Assembly: GCF_900155425.1 (NCBI RefSeq)
Contig: NZ_LT700191.1
Span: forward strand, 1,697,198 to 1,761,197
DNA: 64,000 bases
DNA from: Parabacteroides massiliensis
Lineage (GTDB): Bacteria; Bacteroidota; Bacteroidia; Bacteroidales; Tannerellaceae
Direction: 5' to 3'
The position numbers were made by a program, and so were the translations under genes. Below are positions 8,930 through 17,143 of this stretch, piece after piece; position 1 is the stretch's first letter, and each line of letters starts with the position of its first letter. Under the pieces are notes generated by a model. The model was not told where the DNA came from, made no database searches, and saw only the letters and a program-made list of their open reading frames with translations.

Positions 8930-9018
8930 GAAAGTTTCCCTTGGCTGAAAATTTATTTTCATGCCGGGGAAACTTTTTTTTCATGCTGGTGAAAATAAAT
9001 TTTCATGCCTATGAAACT
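8930..9018. repeat. Array of four degenerate palindromes of about 20 bases
   Basis: Four units follow one another between ispF and the convergent kinase gene. Each has the form (A)TTTC-atgccnnnn-GAAA(A/C)T: the first is GTTTCCCTTGGCTGAAAAT, the others contain TTTCATGCCGGGGAAA, TTTTCATGCTGGTGAAAA and TTTTCATGCCTATGAAA. Each unit can form a short stem with TTTC pairing to GAAA. The spacing is 20-23 bases. It may act as a bidirectional terminator or mRNA end, or be a spreading intergenic repeat. Confidence 0.7.
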
Positions 9019-9030
9019 AATTTATCCTCC

Positions 9031-10926
9031 TTATCTGTTTTTCACTTCGCAGGGGATGGTGAACCAGAATGTGCTACCCGCGCCTTCTTTCGATTCTACT
9101 CCGATTTCCCCTTTCAGATAATCAACGATCGTATGGCAGATAGACAGGCCGAGTCCTGTTCCTTGGATGAAAGGATCGAATTTGGCAAACCGTTCGAACA
9201 CATGCGGGATGTTTTCCTCCGCAATGCCTTTTCCCGTATCGGCGACATAGAAGCGCAGGCCGCCTTCCGTCTCTTCATAGCCCATTGTGATGGAGCCTTC
9301 GAATGTGAATTTGCAGGCATTGGTCAGGAAATTGGTGACCACCTGCATCAGCCGGTTCTTTTCGGAATGGATAAAACACCCCTTCTCCGGCAAGACACAG
9401 ATTAGTTTTACGCCCGGTTTGGTTTTGTTGCAAAAGACCTGTTCCAGGCGGTTGAACATGCCGGAAACATCTATGTCGCTATAGGTGAAGTCCATCTTGC
9501 CCGCTTCGATCTTGGAGAGATCGAGAATGTCGTTGATGAGTTGCAGCAGTAGCTCGTTGTTCGTTTCGATTATTTTGCGAAATTCTTCCCTGTCTTCTTC
9601 CTCTATCTCTCCTTGGGCGATCAGGTTGGAGAAGCCGACGATCGCATTGAGCGGTGTCCGTATTTCATGGCTCATGTTGGCAAGGAAAGCAGTCTTCAGA
9701 AGGTTGGCTTCTTCTATCTTCTCTTTCTCCCGCAATTCTTTTTCCATCTTCCTTTTCTGGATAAGGAGGCGGATACGCAAAGTGACGATAGAGGCTGACA
9801 GGAAAAGGATGACAATCCCGCAGATGATCGGGACTTTATATTTGTCGAGAAACGTGGGAGGTTCCTCAAAATATACGGCATTTTTAGGATAGTAGGACGG
9901 GTCGATGCCATGTGCATACAAATGCTGGTAGTTCAGGTATGTTTGAGGATTGCCTCCGATCCGTTCGCAAGGGACGAAAGTATCTCTTTTTGTTAGGATT
10001 TCCCGTATGGTTGTGATGATCGCATCGTTGAAATCTTCGATGGATATATAATGTCCGCCTGCAAAATTCCCGTTTTTGATGTCGAGGTCGACAATCAGAT
10101 AGACCGGCGTATTGGAGAAACTGCTTGTCATCTTCTGTACATTGTCCGTTAAATAATGGTTTTCTCCTTTTTGAGGGATGGCATACCAGGAATAGTAGAT
10201 GATCGCGACATCCTTCTTGTTGTAAGTCGTCAACGTGTCCAACAGGTTCTCCGTAGAAAGTTCGGGCCACGACAGGATATCCAGTTCAAGGTTCGGAAAC
10301 TGTTTCCCCAATACGTTCTGTAGCTCTTGGCGAGTGACGAAACTGATATAGCGGTTGTCGCAGATAAAGGCGATCTTCTTCAGTTCGGGCTGCATCATCC
10401 GGATAGTCTCGATCGTTTCCCGGACGTAAAGTGGTTGCCGTAAGGTCGTGACGTTATATCCTTTGATCATCTCGGATGTAGGAATCATGGCTTCCCTGAA
10501 TCCTAAATTACAGTCGACCATCGCTTTGATATTGCGGGGGACCATGCCTTGCGAGTAGCAGATGAGGCTTGGAACACCTTTCCATTCGTGATCAAAAAGC
10601 GGGCGAGTGACGAGCCATGCCGGGTCGCCGATGCAAATGACGGCTTTCGGTGGAAAAGGATATTGCTGCCGCAGATAATCCAGCTTGCGGGCAATCTCCA
10701 TCGTATCTTTGATTAGCGGAATCTGTAATTCTTCTCCTTTTACCTGAATCATGTCATCGGCAAGTGTGGCACGAATCGTTTCATAGGCCAGATGTGTCCA
10801 CGTCTCTTTAAAATTGATAGAGTGAAGGACCAATATGTAGTCTTTGGGGCTGTCCTGTTGGCTGCGAAGTTCCGGGCAACACAATGACAGGATAACATAT
10901 ATGAAGAGGAGACCGGTTTTATTCAT
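9031..10926 (-). CDS. Membrane sensor histidine kinase with periplasmic substrate-binding-like domain
   Basis: A 631-residue sensor kinase. It has an N-terminal signal/anchor (residues 1-22) and a periplasmic region to about residue 360 resembling ABC-type substrate-binding proteins (ICIGDPAW, VPSLICYSQGM, IAFICDNRYI segments). One transmembrane helix (VPIICGIVILFLSASIVTL) and a short coiled linker follow, then HisKA with phospho-acceptor H420 in NMSHEIRTPLNA, and a HATPase domain with the N box NFLTNACKF, the G1 box DTGKGI and the GTGLGLSIC G2 box. No receiver domain and no response regulator gene is nearby, so it is an orphan kinase. The ligand is unknown. A TATCTTTG -7 element (plus-strand 10963-10970) lies about 40 bases upstream of the start. 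Confidence 0.9.
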   Translation of the reverse strand: MNKTGLLFIYVILSLCCPELRSQQDSPKDYILVLHSINFKETWTHLAYETIRATLADDMIQVKGEELQIPLIKDTMEIARKLDYLRQQYPFPPKAVICIGDPAWLVTRPLFDHEWKGVPSLICYSQGMVPRNIKAMVDCNLGFREAMIPTSEMIKGYNVTTLRQPLYVRETIETIRMMQPELKKIAFICDNRYISFVTRQELQNVLGKQFPNLELDILSWPELSTENLLDTLTTYNKKDVAIIYYSWYAIPQKGENHYLTDNVQKMTSSFSNTPVYLIVDLDIKNGNFAGGHYISIEDFNDAIITTIREILTKRDTFVPCERIGGNPQTYLNYQHLYAHGIDPSYYPKNAVYFEEPPTFLDKYKVPIICGIVILFLSASIVTLRIRLLIQKRKMEKELREKEKIEEANLLKTAFLANMSHEIRTPLNAIVGFSNLIAQGEIEEEDREEFRKIIETNNELLLQLINDILDLSKIEAGKMDFTYSDIDVSGMFNRLEQVFCNKTKPGVKLICVLPEKGCFIHSEKNRLMQVVTNFLTNACKFTFEGSITMGYEETEGGLRFYVADTGKGIAEENIPHVFERFAKFDPFIQGTGLGLSICHTIVDYLKGEIGVESKEGAGSTFWFTIPCEVKNR

Positions 10927-10962
10927 TCCTGTTGAATTAGAGGATTAATACCCAAGTCTGCG

Positions 10963-11020
10963 CAAAGATAAGCAATAATGTCCGTAATCTTGTTTATCCC
11001 AACGTTAATTTGTAGATTTG
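10963..11020. promoter_or_regulatory. Divergent promoter pair, kinase (-) and SUI1-type gene (+)
   Basis: On the minus strand a TATCTTTG box (10963-10970) points at the kinase gene. On the plus strand TAGATTTG (11013-11020), with a TTG 20 bases upstream (10990-10992), points at the gene starting at 11044. Both -7 boxes fit the Bacteroidetes consensus TAnnTTTG. Confidence 0.6.
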
Positions 11021-11043
11021 ACCCCACTAAGAAAAGATGAAAT

Positions 11044-11388
11044 ATGAAGAGTAACGACTGGAAGGACCGTCTGGGAGTCATGTATTCAACGAACCCGGAT
11101 TTTCAATATAATACAGGAAACGAAGAGGAAGAAGAAACGCTTCCGAAAGAAAAACAACAGTTGCGTATCGCATTGGATAAACGGAACCGGGGTGGCAAGG
11201 CTGTGACATTGATAACCGGTTTCCGGGGGACGGCCGGCGATCTGGAAGCACTTGGAAAGTTCCTGAAAGTGAAATGCGGTGTCGGTGGCTCGGCCAAAGA
11301 CGGGGAAATCATCGTACAGGGCGACCTGCGTCCTAAAGTGCTGGAAATATTGCAAAAAGAAGGCTATGTCAAAAGCCGTATAATCTGA
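11044..11388 (+). CDS. SUI1/eIF1-like translation initiation factor (YciH type)
   Basis: A 114-residue protein with the SUI1 fold in its C-terminal two thirds. LRIALDKRNRGGKAVTLI, GFRGTAGDLEALGKFLK and KCGVGGSAKDGEIIVQGD are the core motifs, including the basic loop and the VGGSAKDGEI stretch. Bacterial members (YciH) resemble eIF1 and affect start-site choice in vitro; the physiological role is unclear. The acidic N-terminal tail (EEEEETLPKEK) is a linker. Four bases separate its stop from the start of the helicase-nuclease gene, so the two are probably co-transcribed. Confidence 0.9.
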   Translation: MKSNDWKDRLGVMYSTNPDFQYNTGNEEEEETLPKEKQQLRIALDKRNRGGKAVTLITGFRGTAGDLEALGKFLKVKCGVGGSAKDGEIIVQGDLRPKVLEILQKEGYVKSRII

Positions 11389-11392
11389 TCGT

Positions 11393-14300
11393 ATGCTGAC
11401 AGTCTACAGAGCCTCCGCCGGAGCCGGGAAAACGCATAAGCTGACCGGTGAATACCTGACTTTGCTGTTTACAGGACCGGGCGCTTTTCGCCGTATCCTT
11501 GCCGTGACCTTTACGAACAAGGCGACGGACGAGATGAAGACCCGTATTGTCGACGAACTGTATAACTTGGCTTCCGGCCGGAAATCGGATTATGTGGAAT
11601 TGCTGAAGTCCACTTATTCGTTGACGGAGGTTCAGGTGCGGAAGCAGGCGGCCAAGATATTGATCGATATCCTGCACGATTATTCTGCATTCAATATCAG
11701 TACGATCGACCGCTTTTTTCAGCAGACCATGCGTGCCTTTACGCGCGAGATCGGTTTGCAGGGAGGTTATGGGATCGAGATGGACCAGGAGCTGGTGCTC
11801 ACGACGGCAATCGACAACCTGCTGTCGGATCTCGAAAAGCCCGAAAGCAAGGACTTGTTAGGCTGGCTGCTTCGGTTTGCGGAAGATAAGATAGAGAACG
11901 GAGGGGAATGGAATCTCCGTAAAGATATTATGGCCCTGAGCCGGGAGGTGTTCAAGGAAAGCTATAAGGCTTTCAGCGACGCGGTCGGTCGGGACATAGA
12001 AGACAAGAAGGCGCTGGATGACTACAAGAATGAGCTGTACGGCATCATCCGCTCGGTGGAGGCGACTGCCAAAGAGTTAGGAGAACGTGGCCTGGCGATC
12101 CTGGATAAATATGGGCTCAAAGTCTCTGATTTCAAAGGAGGGAGCCGTTCGCCCCTGACCTTTTTCGACCGTCTGGTTCAAGGAGAGATGAAAGAGCCGT
12201 CTGCTACTTTTATCGGTCTGGCGGATAACCTGGACGGCTGTTTCACGAAAACGGTTTCGCTCGGCACCCGACAGATCATCGGATGTGCTTTTGAGGATGG
12301 CCTGAACGATTGTATAAAAGGTATTATATCTTTGTTTAATAACCTGACAGCCTATAATACCGCCCGTGAAATTGTCCGCTATTATTATACGTTGGGTATC
12401 CTGACCGATGTCTCCCGTCAGATAGCCGCCTACCGGGAAGAAAAGAATGTGATGTTGATTGCCGACACGACCGAATTGCTCAGTAAGGTGATCGGAGGAA
12501 GCGAGGCCCCTTTCATTTATGAAAAGACCGGTACGCATGTCGACCATTATATGATAGACGAGTTTCAGGACACCAGCGGAATGCAGTGGAACAACTTCCG
12601 TCCGCTGATCGAAGAGAGTCTCGCGCATAATCGTGACAACCTGATCGTGGGAGACGTGAAGCAAAGCATTTACCGTTTCCGTAACTCGGACTGGAAGTTG
12701 CTGGACGAACAGGTTCAATCCGATTTCCCAGCCGAAGAAGTCCATGAAGAGACGCTGAAAGATAATTGGCGCAGTTGCCGGAATATAGTCGAATTCAACA
12801 ATGCCTTGTTTACGACACTTCCCTGTGCTCTCCAGGCGTTGTATAACGAAACGCTGTCCGTCTCATCCCTCAATGAAGAGCAGCGTGCGGCCTTTTTCAC
12901 CAAAATCATGTCTGCCTACGATAAATGTTTTCAACAGGTTCCTCCTCCTTTTAAGCAGAAAGACGGGCATGTGCGGATTGAATTCCTCTCCGGTGACGAC
13001 GACAAAGATTGGAAAGAGGAGGCTTTGGAACGATTGCCCGGCGTGTTGGAGAAACTGCAGGACAACGGCTATGCCCTGAAAGACATTGCGATCCTTGTCC
13101 GCACTAACCAAGAAGGTGCACAGGTGGCGGATACTTTGTTGGCTTATAAGGAAGAGAATCCTTCCGACCGCTACAACTACGATATTATTTCGGATGAGGC
13201 CCTGTATGTCAGCGGTTCGACGGTTGTCCGCTTCATGGTTTCCCTGTTGCGCTACCTGAAGAACCCCGAAGACCGGACGAACGAGCAGATCGCTCTATAC
13301 TCCTATCAAGTGTTGAAGGGTATATTTGGTATCGAAGCCCCGGCTTTTCCGCCTGAAGTCGTTTCTGCCCTGCAAATCCTCTCCCGTCGGTCCCTCTATG
13401 AAATAACGGAAGGTCTGTTCCGGCTTTTTGCCGATGACTTTCCCGAAAACGAGCAGGTTTTTGTCCAGGCATTCCTGGATATGGTGTCCGAATATACCCA
13501 GAAGGAGAGCGCGGACCTGAACCGTTTCCTGAAATGGTGGGACGAAACGGGCTGCCGGAAAACAATTGCCACGCCGGACGGACAGAACGCGATCCGCATC
13601 CTGACGGTTCATAAATCGAAGGGGCTGGGCTTTAAGGTCGTAATCATTCCTTTCGGGGATTGGGAGATCGACCATAAGCCGACAAAACCGGTGATCCTCT
13701 GGTGTCACCCGGAAGAGAAGCCGTTCGATCGCCTGCACCTGGTTCCCGTACGCTACGGCCAGTCGCTCGGAAAGACAATTTTTGCAGGTGATTACTTTAA
13801 AGAACGTTTGCATGCCTTTATCGATAACCTGAACACGTTGTATGTCGCTTTTACCCGTTCGAAAGAGGAACTGATCGTTTTCTCGCCTCGCCCGAAGAAG
13901 ATGAAGGAAGAAACCGGTGAGGTGGAAAAGATATCGACCTTGACCGATGCCTTGTGGGTCGGCCTGCATACGGATATGCCCGATACGCGGGAGGGAGAGA
14001 AACTGATCTCGTTGCCTGCAGCTTTCGATACCGGAACAGGCGTTTTCGAACTGGGCGACTGGTGGCATCCGGCTGCAAAAGAAGAAAACGGGGATGCTCA
14101 GGAGATCGGGATGGCGCGCCTTAGCTCCATTTCTCCGGACGACCGTTTGCAATTACGCCTGCATGGTAAAGGCTATTTCTTCGATAATACCCGCCGAAAA
14201 CACGGGGCTTTGATGCATGAGGTGTTGAGCCGTATACGTACCCGGAAAGATATTCCGCAGTCGGTCGAACGGTATCGTCTGGAAGGAGTTATCGACAAAG

Positions 14301-14620
14301 AGGAAGCCGTGGCACTCGTCGCTCGTCTCGAAGAGTTGTTGAACCGGCCGGAAGTCGCCTCTTGGTATGACGGTGCCGCACGTGTGTTGAACGAAGTCGA
14401 TATCCTGTTCGGCAAAGGACTGTCCAAACGTCCGGACCGTGTGATGATCACCGGAAACCATGTGGTCGTGGTCGACTATAAGTTTGGAGAACATACTGAC
14501 CGGCGCTATCATAATCAGGTAAGAAACTACCTGAAACTGATCCGGCAAATGGGCTATGACGATGTTGAAGGATTCCTTTGGTATGTTGAATTAAGCAAAA
14601 TAGAAGCTGTGAAAGGGTGA
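11393..14620 (+). CDS. UvrD-family helicase with PD-(D/E)xK nuclease, AddA/RecB-like
   Basis: A 1075-residue superfamily 1A helicase-nuclease. Walker A is ASAGAGKTHKL at residues 7-17, motif Ia is AVTFTNKATDEMK, Walker B is MIDEFQDTS, motif III is VGDVKQSIYRFRNSD, motif V is RILTVHKSKGLGFKVVI and motif VI is NTLYVAFTRSKEEL. The C-terminus holds the nuclease: EVDILF followed by VVVVDYKFGEH with D1028 and K1030. This matches AddA (RecB in function), which with AddB resects double-strand breaks to Chi for recombination. The AddB partner is not adjacent: psd follows within 75 bases and a SUI1 gene precedes. Its length is slightly short for AddA. Confidence 0.88.
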   Translation: MLTVYRASAGAGKTHKLTGEYLTLLFTGPGAFRRILAVTFTNKATDEMKTRIVDELYNLASGRKSDYVELLKSTYSLTEVQVRKQAAKILIDILHDYSAFNISTIDRFFQQTMRAFTREIGLQGGYGIEMDQELVLTTAIDNLLSDLEKPESKDLLGWLLRFAEDKIENGGEWNLRKDIMALSREVFKESYKAFSDAVGRDIEDKKALDDYKNELYGIIRSVEATAKELGERGLAILDKYGLKVSDFKGGSRSPLTFFDRLVQGEMKEPSATFIGLADNLDGCFTKTVSLGTRQIIGCAFEDGLNDCIKGIISLFNNLTAYNTAREIVRYYYTLGILTDVSRQIAAYREEKNVMLIADTTELLSKVIGGSEAPFIYEKTGTHVDHYMIDEFQDTSGMQWNNFRPLIEESLAHNRDNLIVGDVKQSIYRFRNSDWKLLDEQVQSDFPAEEVHEETLKDNWRSCRNIVEFNNALFTTLPCALQALYNETLSVSSLNEEQRAAFFTKIMSAYDKCFQQVPPPFKQKDGHVRIEFLSGDDDKDWKEEALERLPGVLEKLQDNGYALKDIAILVRTNQEGAQVADTLLAYKEENPSDRYNYDIISDEALYVSGSTVVRFMVSLLRYLKNPEDRTNEQIALYSYQVLKGIFGIEAPAFPPEVVSALQILSRRSLYEITEGLFRLFADDFPENEQVFVQAFLDMVSEYTQKESADLNRFLKWWDETGCRKTIATPDGQNAIRILTVHKSKGLGFKVVIIPFGDWEIDHKPTKPVILWCHPEEKPFDRLHLVPVRYGQSLGKTIFAGDYFKERLHAFIDNLNTLYVAFTRSKEELIVFSPRPKKMKEETGEVEKISTLTDALWVGLHTDMPDTREGEKLISLPAAFDTGTGVFELGDWWHPAAKEENGDAQEIGMARLSSISPDDRLQLRLHGKGYFFDNTRRKHGALMHEVLSRIRTRKDIPQSVERYRLEGVIDKEEAVALVARLEELLNRPEVASWYDGAARVLNEVDILFGKGLSKRPDRVMITGNHVVVVDYKFGEHTDRRYHNQVRNYLKLIRQMGYDDVEGFLWYVELSKIEAVKG

Positions 14621-14626
14621 TATATT

Positions 14627-14656
14627 TTTGTTATTCGGTAAAAATGAATATTTTTG
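14627..14656 (+). promoter_or_regulatory. Consensus Bacteroidetes promoter for psd-pssA
   Basis: TTTG at 14627-14630 and TATTTTTG at 14649-14656 are separated by 18 bases, close to the consensus TTTG-N19-TAnnTTTG. The psd start codon lies 37 bases downstream of the -7 box. This is the best complete housekeeping promoter I see in the window. Confidence 0.7.
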
Positions 14657-14692
14657 CAAATTCTTACGATAAATACTCGATTAAATTAAAGA

Positions 14693-15355
14693 ATGAAAGT
14701 ACATAAAGAAGGAACAGGCCTATTGTTAACGCTATTCACGATATTCTTTGTCGTGGATGTAGCGCTGTATCATACTGTCGGTGGAGGTTGGGGATTCTAT
14801 GCCACGGCTTTCGTCACCACAGCCCTGTTCTTGTTGGTACTTAACTTTTTCCGCAGTCCGTTCCGTCGTTTCCCGTTCGATTCGGAAGGGTTGGTGATCG
14901 CCCCTGCCGACGGTACGATCGTGGCGATCGAGGAAGTGATGGAGAATGAAATCCTGCACAAAGAATGCTTGCAGATATCCATATTCATGTCCGTTTTTAA
15001 CGTGCATGCCAATTGGTTCCCTGTGAACGGGACTGTCAAGCACGTTTCGCATCAGAAAGGACGTTTTATGGCTGCCTACCTGCCGAAGAGCAGCACGGAG
15101 AACGAGCGTTCGGCTGTCGTGATCACGACCCGGGGAGGAGTGGACGTGTTGGCACGCCAGATTGCAGGAGCAATGGCGCGGCGTATCGTGACTTATGCCA
15201 AAGTCGGCGATAAATGCCATGTAGACGAGCAGATGGGCTTCATCAAGTTTGGCTCGCGTGTAGACGTTTACCTGCCGGTCGGGACGGAAGTCCTGATTGA
15301 AATGGATCAGAAGGTTACCGGTAATCAAACTCCGATAGCCCGTTTGGGAAAATAA
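14693..15355 (+). CDS. psd: Phosphatidylserine decarboxylase (short form)
   Basis: A 220-residue membrane-associated proenzyme that converts phosphatidylserine to phosphatidylethanolamine. Two hydrophobic segments lie at residues 6-50. The body has SPFRRFP, VIAPADGTIVAIEEV, SIFMSVFNVHANWFPVNG with the conserved His pair, and the self-cleavage site FGSR with Gly187-Ser188, where the pyruvoyl group forms. The short length and FGS in place of LGST fit the psd variant of Bacteroidetes and archaea. The next gene, ten bases on, makes its substrate, so the two steps of the pathway are co-expressed. Confidence 0.94.
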   Translation: MKVHKEGTGLLLTLFTIFFVVDVALYHTVGGGWGFYATAFVTTALFLLVLNFFRSPFRRFPFDSEGLVIAPADGTIVAIEEVMENEILHKECLQISIFMSVFNVHANWFPVNGTVKHVSHQKGRFMAAYLPKSSTENERSAVVITTRGGVDVLARQIAGAMARRIVTYAKVGDKCHVDEQMGFIKFGSRVDVYLPVGTEVLIEMDQKVTGNQTPIARLGK

Positions 15356-15364
15356 GAGAAATAA

Positions 15365-16069
15365 ATGAGCATCAAGAATAGCATACCTAATTTTGTTACC
15401 TGCTGCAGCCTCCTGTCGGGTTGTATCGCTTGTGTCATGGCATTGAGGGGAAACTTGCCGATGGCGACCCTGTGGATTGTCATTGCGGCTGTTTTCGATT
15501 TCGGCGACGGTTTTGCCGCCCGTTCCCTGCATGCATACTCTCCGATGGGGAAAGAGCTGGATTCTCTTTCCGATATGGTCAGTTTCGGGGTCGCTCCCGG
15601 AATGATTGTCTATTGGCTGTTGGAGCAGGCATGCATGACGATTCCCGCTTTGGGAGAGGCGGCCGGCTATGTCCCGTATATGGCTTTGGTGATACCTGTC
15701 TTTTCCGGGTTGCGCCTTGCCAAATTCAATATCGATGAAAGGCAGACGACTTCTTTTATCGGTATGCCTGTCCCGGCTCATGCTCTTTTTTGGGCGTCTA
15801 TCGGATATGCGTTCCATTCTGCCGTACCGACGGACAGTATCGGGTTTATTGTAGGAACGATAGTTGTGGCGGTCCTGTTCTCGTTTTTGTTGGTCTCGGA
15901 GATCCCGATGTTCTCATTGAAAGTGAAATCGTTGGCCTGGAAAGGCAATGAGCTTCGCTATATTTTAATAGCCGGAGCGGTGGTCTTTGTAGCTCTCTTT
16001 GGCGTTCTGGGTATTGCCGGAACGATTATCCTCTATATAACCTTGTCTTTTTTTAACAAAAGAAGATAA
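15365..16069 (+). CDS. pssA: CDP-diacylglycerol-serine O-phosphatidyltransferase
   Basis: A 234-residue integral membrane enzyme that joins serine to CDP-diacylglycerol. The CDP-alcohol phosphotransferase motif DGx2ARx8Gx3Dx3D fits exactly: DG and AR near residues 49-54, then G, D and D within SPMGKELDSLSD. About seven hydrophobic segments follow. It works directly before psd in phosphatidylethanolamine synthesis and is encoded directly after it. The start ATG at 15365 is the first in frame and lies ten bases after the psd stop. Confidence 0.94.
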   Translation: MSIKNSIPNFVTCCSLLSGCIACVMALRGNLPMATLWIVIAAVFDFGDGFAARSLHAYSPMGKELDSLSDMVSFGVAPGMIVYWLLEQACMTIPALGEAAGYVPYMALVIPVFSGLRLAKFNIDERQTTSFIGMPVPAHALFWASIGYAFHSAVPTDSIGFIVGTIVVAVLFSFLLVSEIPMFSLKVKSLAWKGNELRYILIAGAVVFVALFGVLGIAGTIILYITLSFFNKRR

Positions 16070-16080
16070 ACAAGGATTCG

Positions 16081-16088
16081 TATCTTTG
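16081..16088 (+). promoter_or_regulatory. -7 element before the DUF4834 gene
   Basis: TATCTTTG fits TAnnTTTG and lies 33 bases before the start at 16122. No clear -33 TTTG is visible. Confidence 0.45.
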
Positions 16089-16121
16089 TGTTTGTGTAGT
16101 GAATCAACTAAGTGACGGAAT

Positions 16122-16397
16122 ATGATTAAGTTTTTGTTTGTTATGTTCTTCTTTTTTATCCTGTTGGTTTTTCTAATGGGATTCTCTATCTTGCGTACTT
16201 TTAAAAATATCCTGTTCGGAAGCGGGAACAGCGGAAGTAGCGGGAAAAAGAGTGAACAGCGCCGTCAAACAAGCGGTTACTCTTCCGGTGCGCACAGCAA
16301 CAGCTCCGTACGCGATGAGTACGCCTCGCAGGCCTCCCGCAAAAAGATCTTTGCAAAAGATGAAGGGGAGTATGTGGACTATGAAGAGGTGAAATAG
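16122..16397 (+). CDS. DUF4834-type small membrane protein
   Basis: A 91-residue protein with one very hydrophobic N-terminal helix (residues 2-24, rich in Phe and Leu). A polar tail follows, rich in Ser, Gly and Lys, with a closing acidic stretch EGEYVDYEEVK. This pattern is that of the DUF4834 family found across Bacteroidales; its function is unknown. It is separated by only five bases from the convergent tadA gene, leaving no room for a separate terminator. The tail would be cytoplasmic by the positive-inside rule. Confidence 0.75.
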   Translation: MIKFLFVMFFFFILLVFLMGFSILRTFKNILFGSGNSGSSGKKSEQRRQTSGYSSGAHSNSSVRDEYASQASRKKIFAKDEGEYVDYEEVK

Positions 16398-16402
16398 GTT
16401 GT

Positions 16403-16849
16403 TCAGCGCTTGCGCTGAAAGAAGTTGCGCATTTCTTCGGCGCATTCGTTTTCGAGAACCCCTTTTTTGACTGTCGCTTTAGGATGTAAGGCTTTCGGTG
16501 CATATTGCTGGAAGCCTCTTTTTTCGTCTGTCGCCCCGTAGACGATCTTGCTCAGTTGTGACCATCCGATCGCTCCGGCACACATCACACATGGTTCGAC
16601 TGTCACGTAGAGGCTGCATCCAGTCAGGTATTTGGCTCCTAAGACACCGACTGCTGCCGTTATTGCCAGCATTTCGGCATGGGCGGTCGGATCGTTCAGG
16701 CGTTCTGTCTGGTTGTGGGCACGGGCTATGATCTGGTTATTGCATACGATAACGGCTCCGACGGGAACTTCTCCCTCATCGGCTGCTGCGCGGGCTTCTA
16801 CCAGCGCCTGCTTCATGAAATATTCGTCGTTGAACGGGTCGATGATCAT
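16403..16849 (-). CDS. tadA: Nucleoside deaminase, tRNA-adenosine deaminase TadA-like
   Basis: A 148-residue zinc-dependent deaminase. The zinc and catalytic site is complete: HAE at residues 57-59 (proton shuttle E59) and PCVMC with C87 and C90. The start FMKQALVEARAA and the VPVGAVIV and YGATDEKRG motifs match TadA, which converts A34 of tRNA-Arg to inosine. Guanine deaminases share the fold but differ after the PCxxC motif. Its start overlaps the stop of the upstream small gene by four bases (ATGA), so the pair is translationally coupled. Confidence 0.9.
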   Translation of the reverse strand: MIIDPFNDEYFMKQALVEARAAADEGEVPVGAVIVCNNQIIARAHNQTERLNDPTAHAEMLAITAAVGVLGAKYLTGCSLYVTVEPCVMCAGAIGWSQLSKIVYGATDEKRGFQQYAPKALHPKATVKKGVLENECAEEMRNFFQRKR

Positions 16850-17073
16850 CTTCTCATTTCGTTTTCATTGAAGAGGGTGGGATAGTCCTCTTCCAGGGTT
16901 TTAAGTATGTGGGACAGGATTGTTTCGCGGTACCAACGGGATTTGTTGATGATTTTATACCTGGCAAGATAACGCTCCACGGCCTTATGCTCGTCATCGT
17001 TGAGCATAAAAGTGACTTTGTGCACGCGTGGGTGGTTCGGCAGCGGAGATGAATATTTACGTTTCATTGTCAT
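16846..17073 (-). CDS. Small basic protein with ribbon-helix-helix-like pattern
   Basis: About 75 residues. After a basic, proline-rich head (KRKYSSPLPNHPRVH) comes KVTFMLNDDEHKAVERYLARYKI and KSRWYRETILSHIL: one beta strand and two helices, as in ribbon-helix-helix DNA-binding proteins. I do not recognise the family by name. The start may be the ATG at 17073 or the one at 17067; a TACATTTG -7 box (plus-strand 17081-17088) lies so close that the shorter form is plausible. It overlaps tadA by four bases, so any regulator role may include tadA itself. Confidence 0.65.
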   Translation of the reverse strand: MTMKRKYSSPLPNHPRVHKVTFMLNDDEHKAVERYLARYKIINKSRWYRETILSHILKTLEEDYPTLFNENEMRR

Positions 17074-17080
17074 AGTTTTG

Positions 17081-17128
17081 CAAATGTAAGGGTGAAAGCG
17101 CAAATAAAAAAGAAAAACAGTATATTTG
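17081..17128. promoter_or_regulatory. Divergent -7 boxes between the RHH-like gene and yraN
   Basis: The minus-strand box TACATTTG (17081-17088) faces the RHH-like/tadA pair. The plus-strand box TATATTTG (17121-17128) faces the YraN gene, 15 bases before its ATG. Both fit TAnnTTTG. The 32-base space between them would let one regulator affect both. Confidence 0.55.
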
Positions 17129-17143
17129 TGCAAATTACATGAA

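Noticed and set aside
8930-9018. Possible small CRISPR array
   Set aside because: The units are only about 20 bases, are themselves palindromic and follow one another without unique spacers; no cas gene is near.
14732-15817. A 361-codon minus-strand frame across psd and pssA
   Set aside because: It spans two well-supported genes in antisense and its product is low-complexity and basic with no domain.
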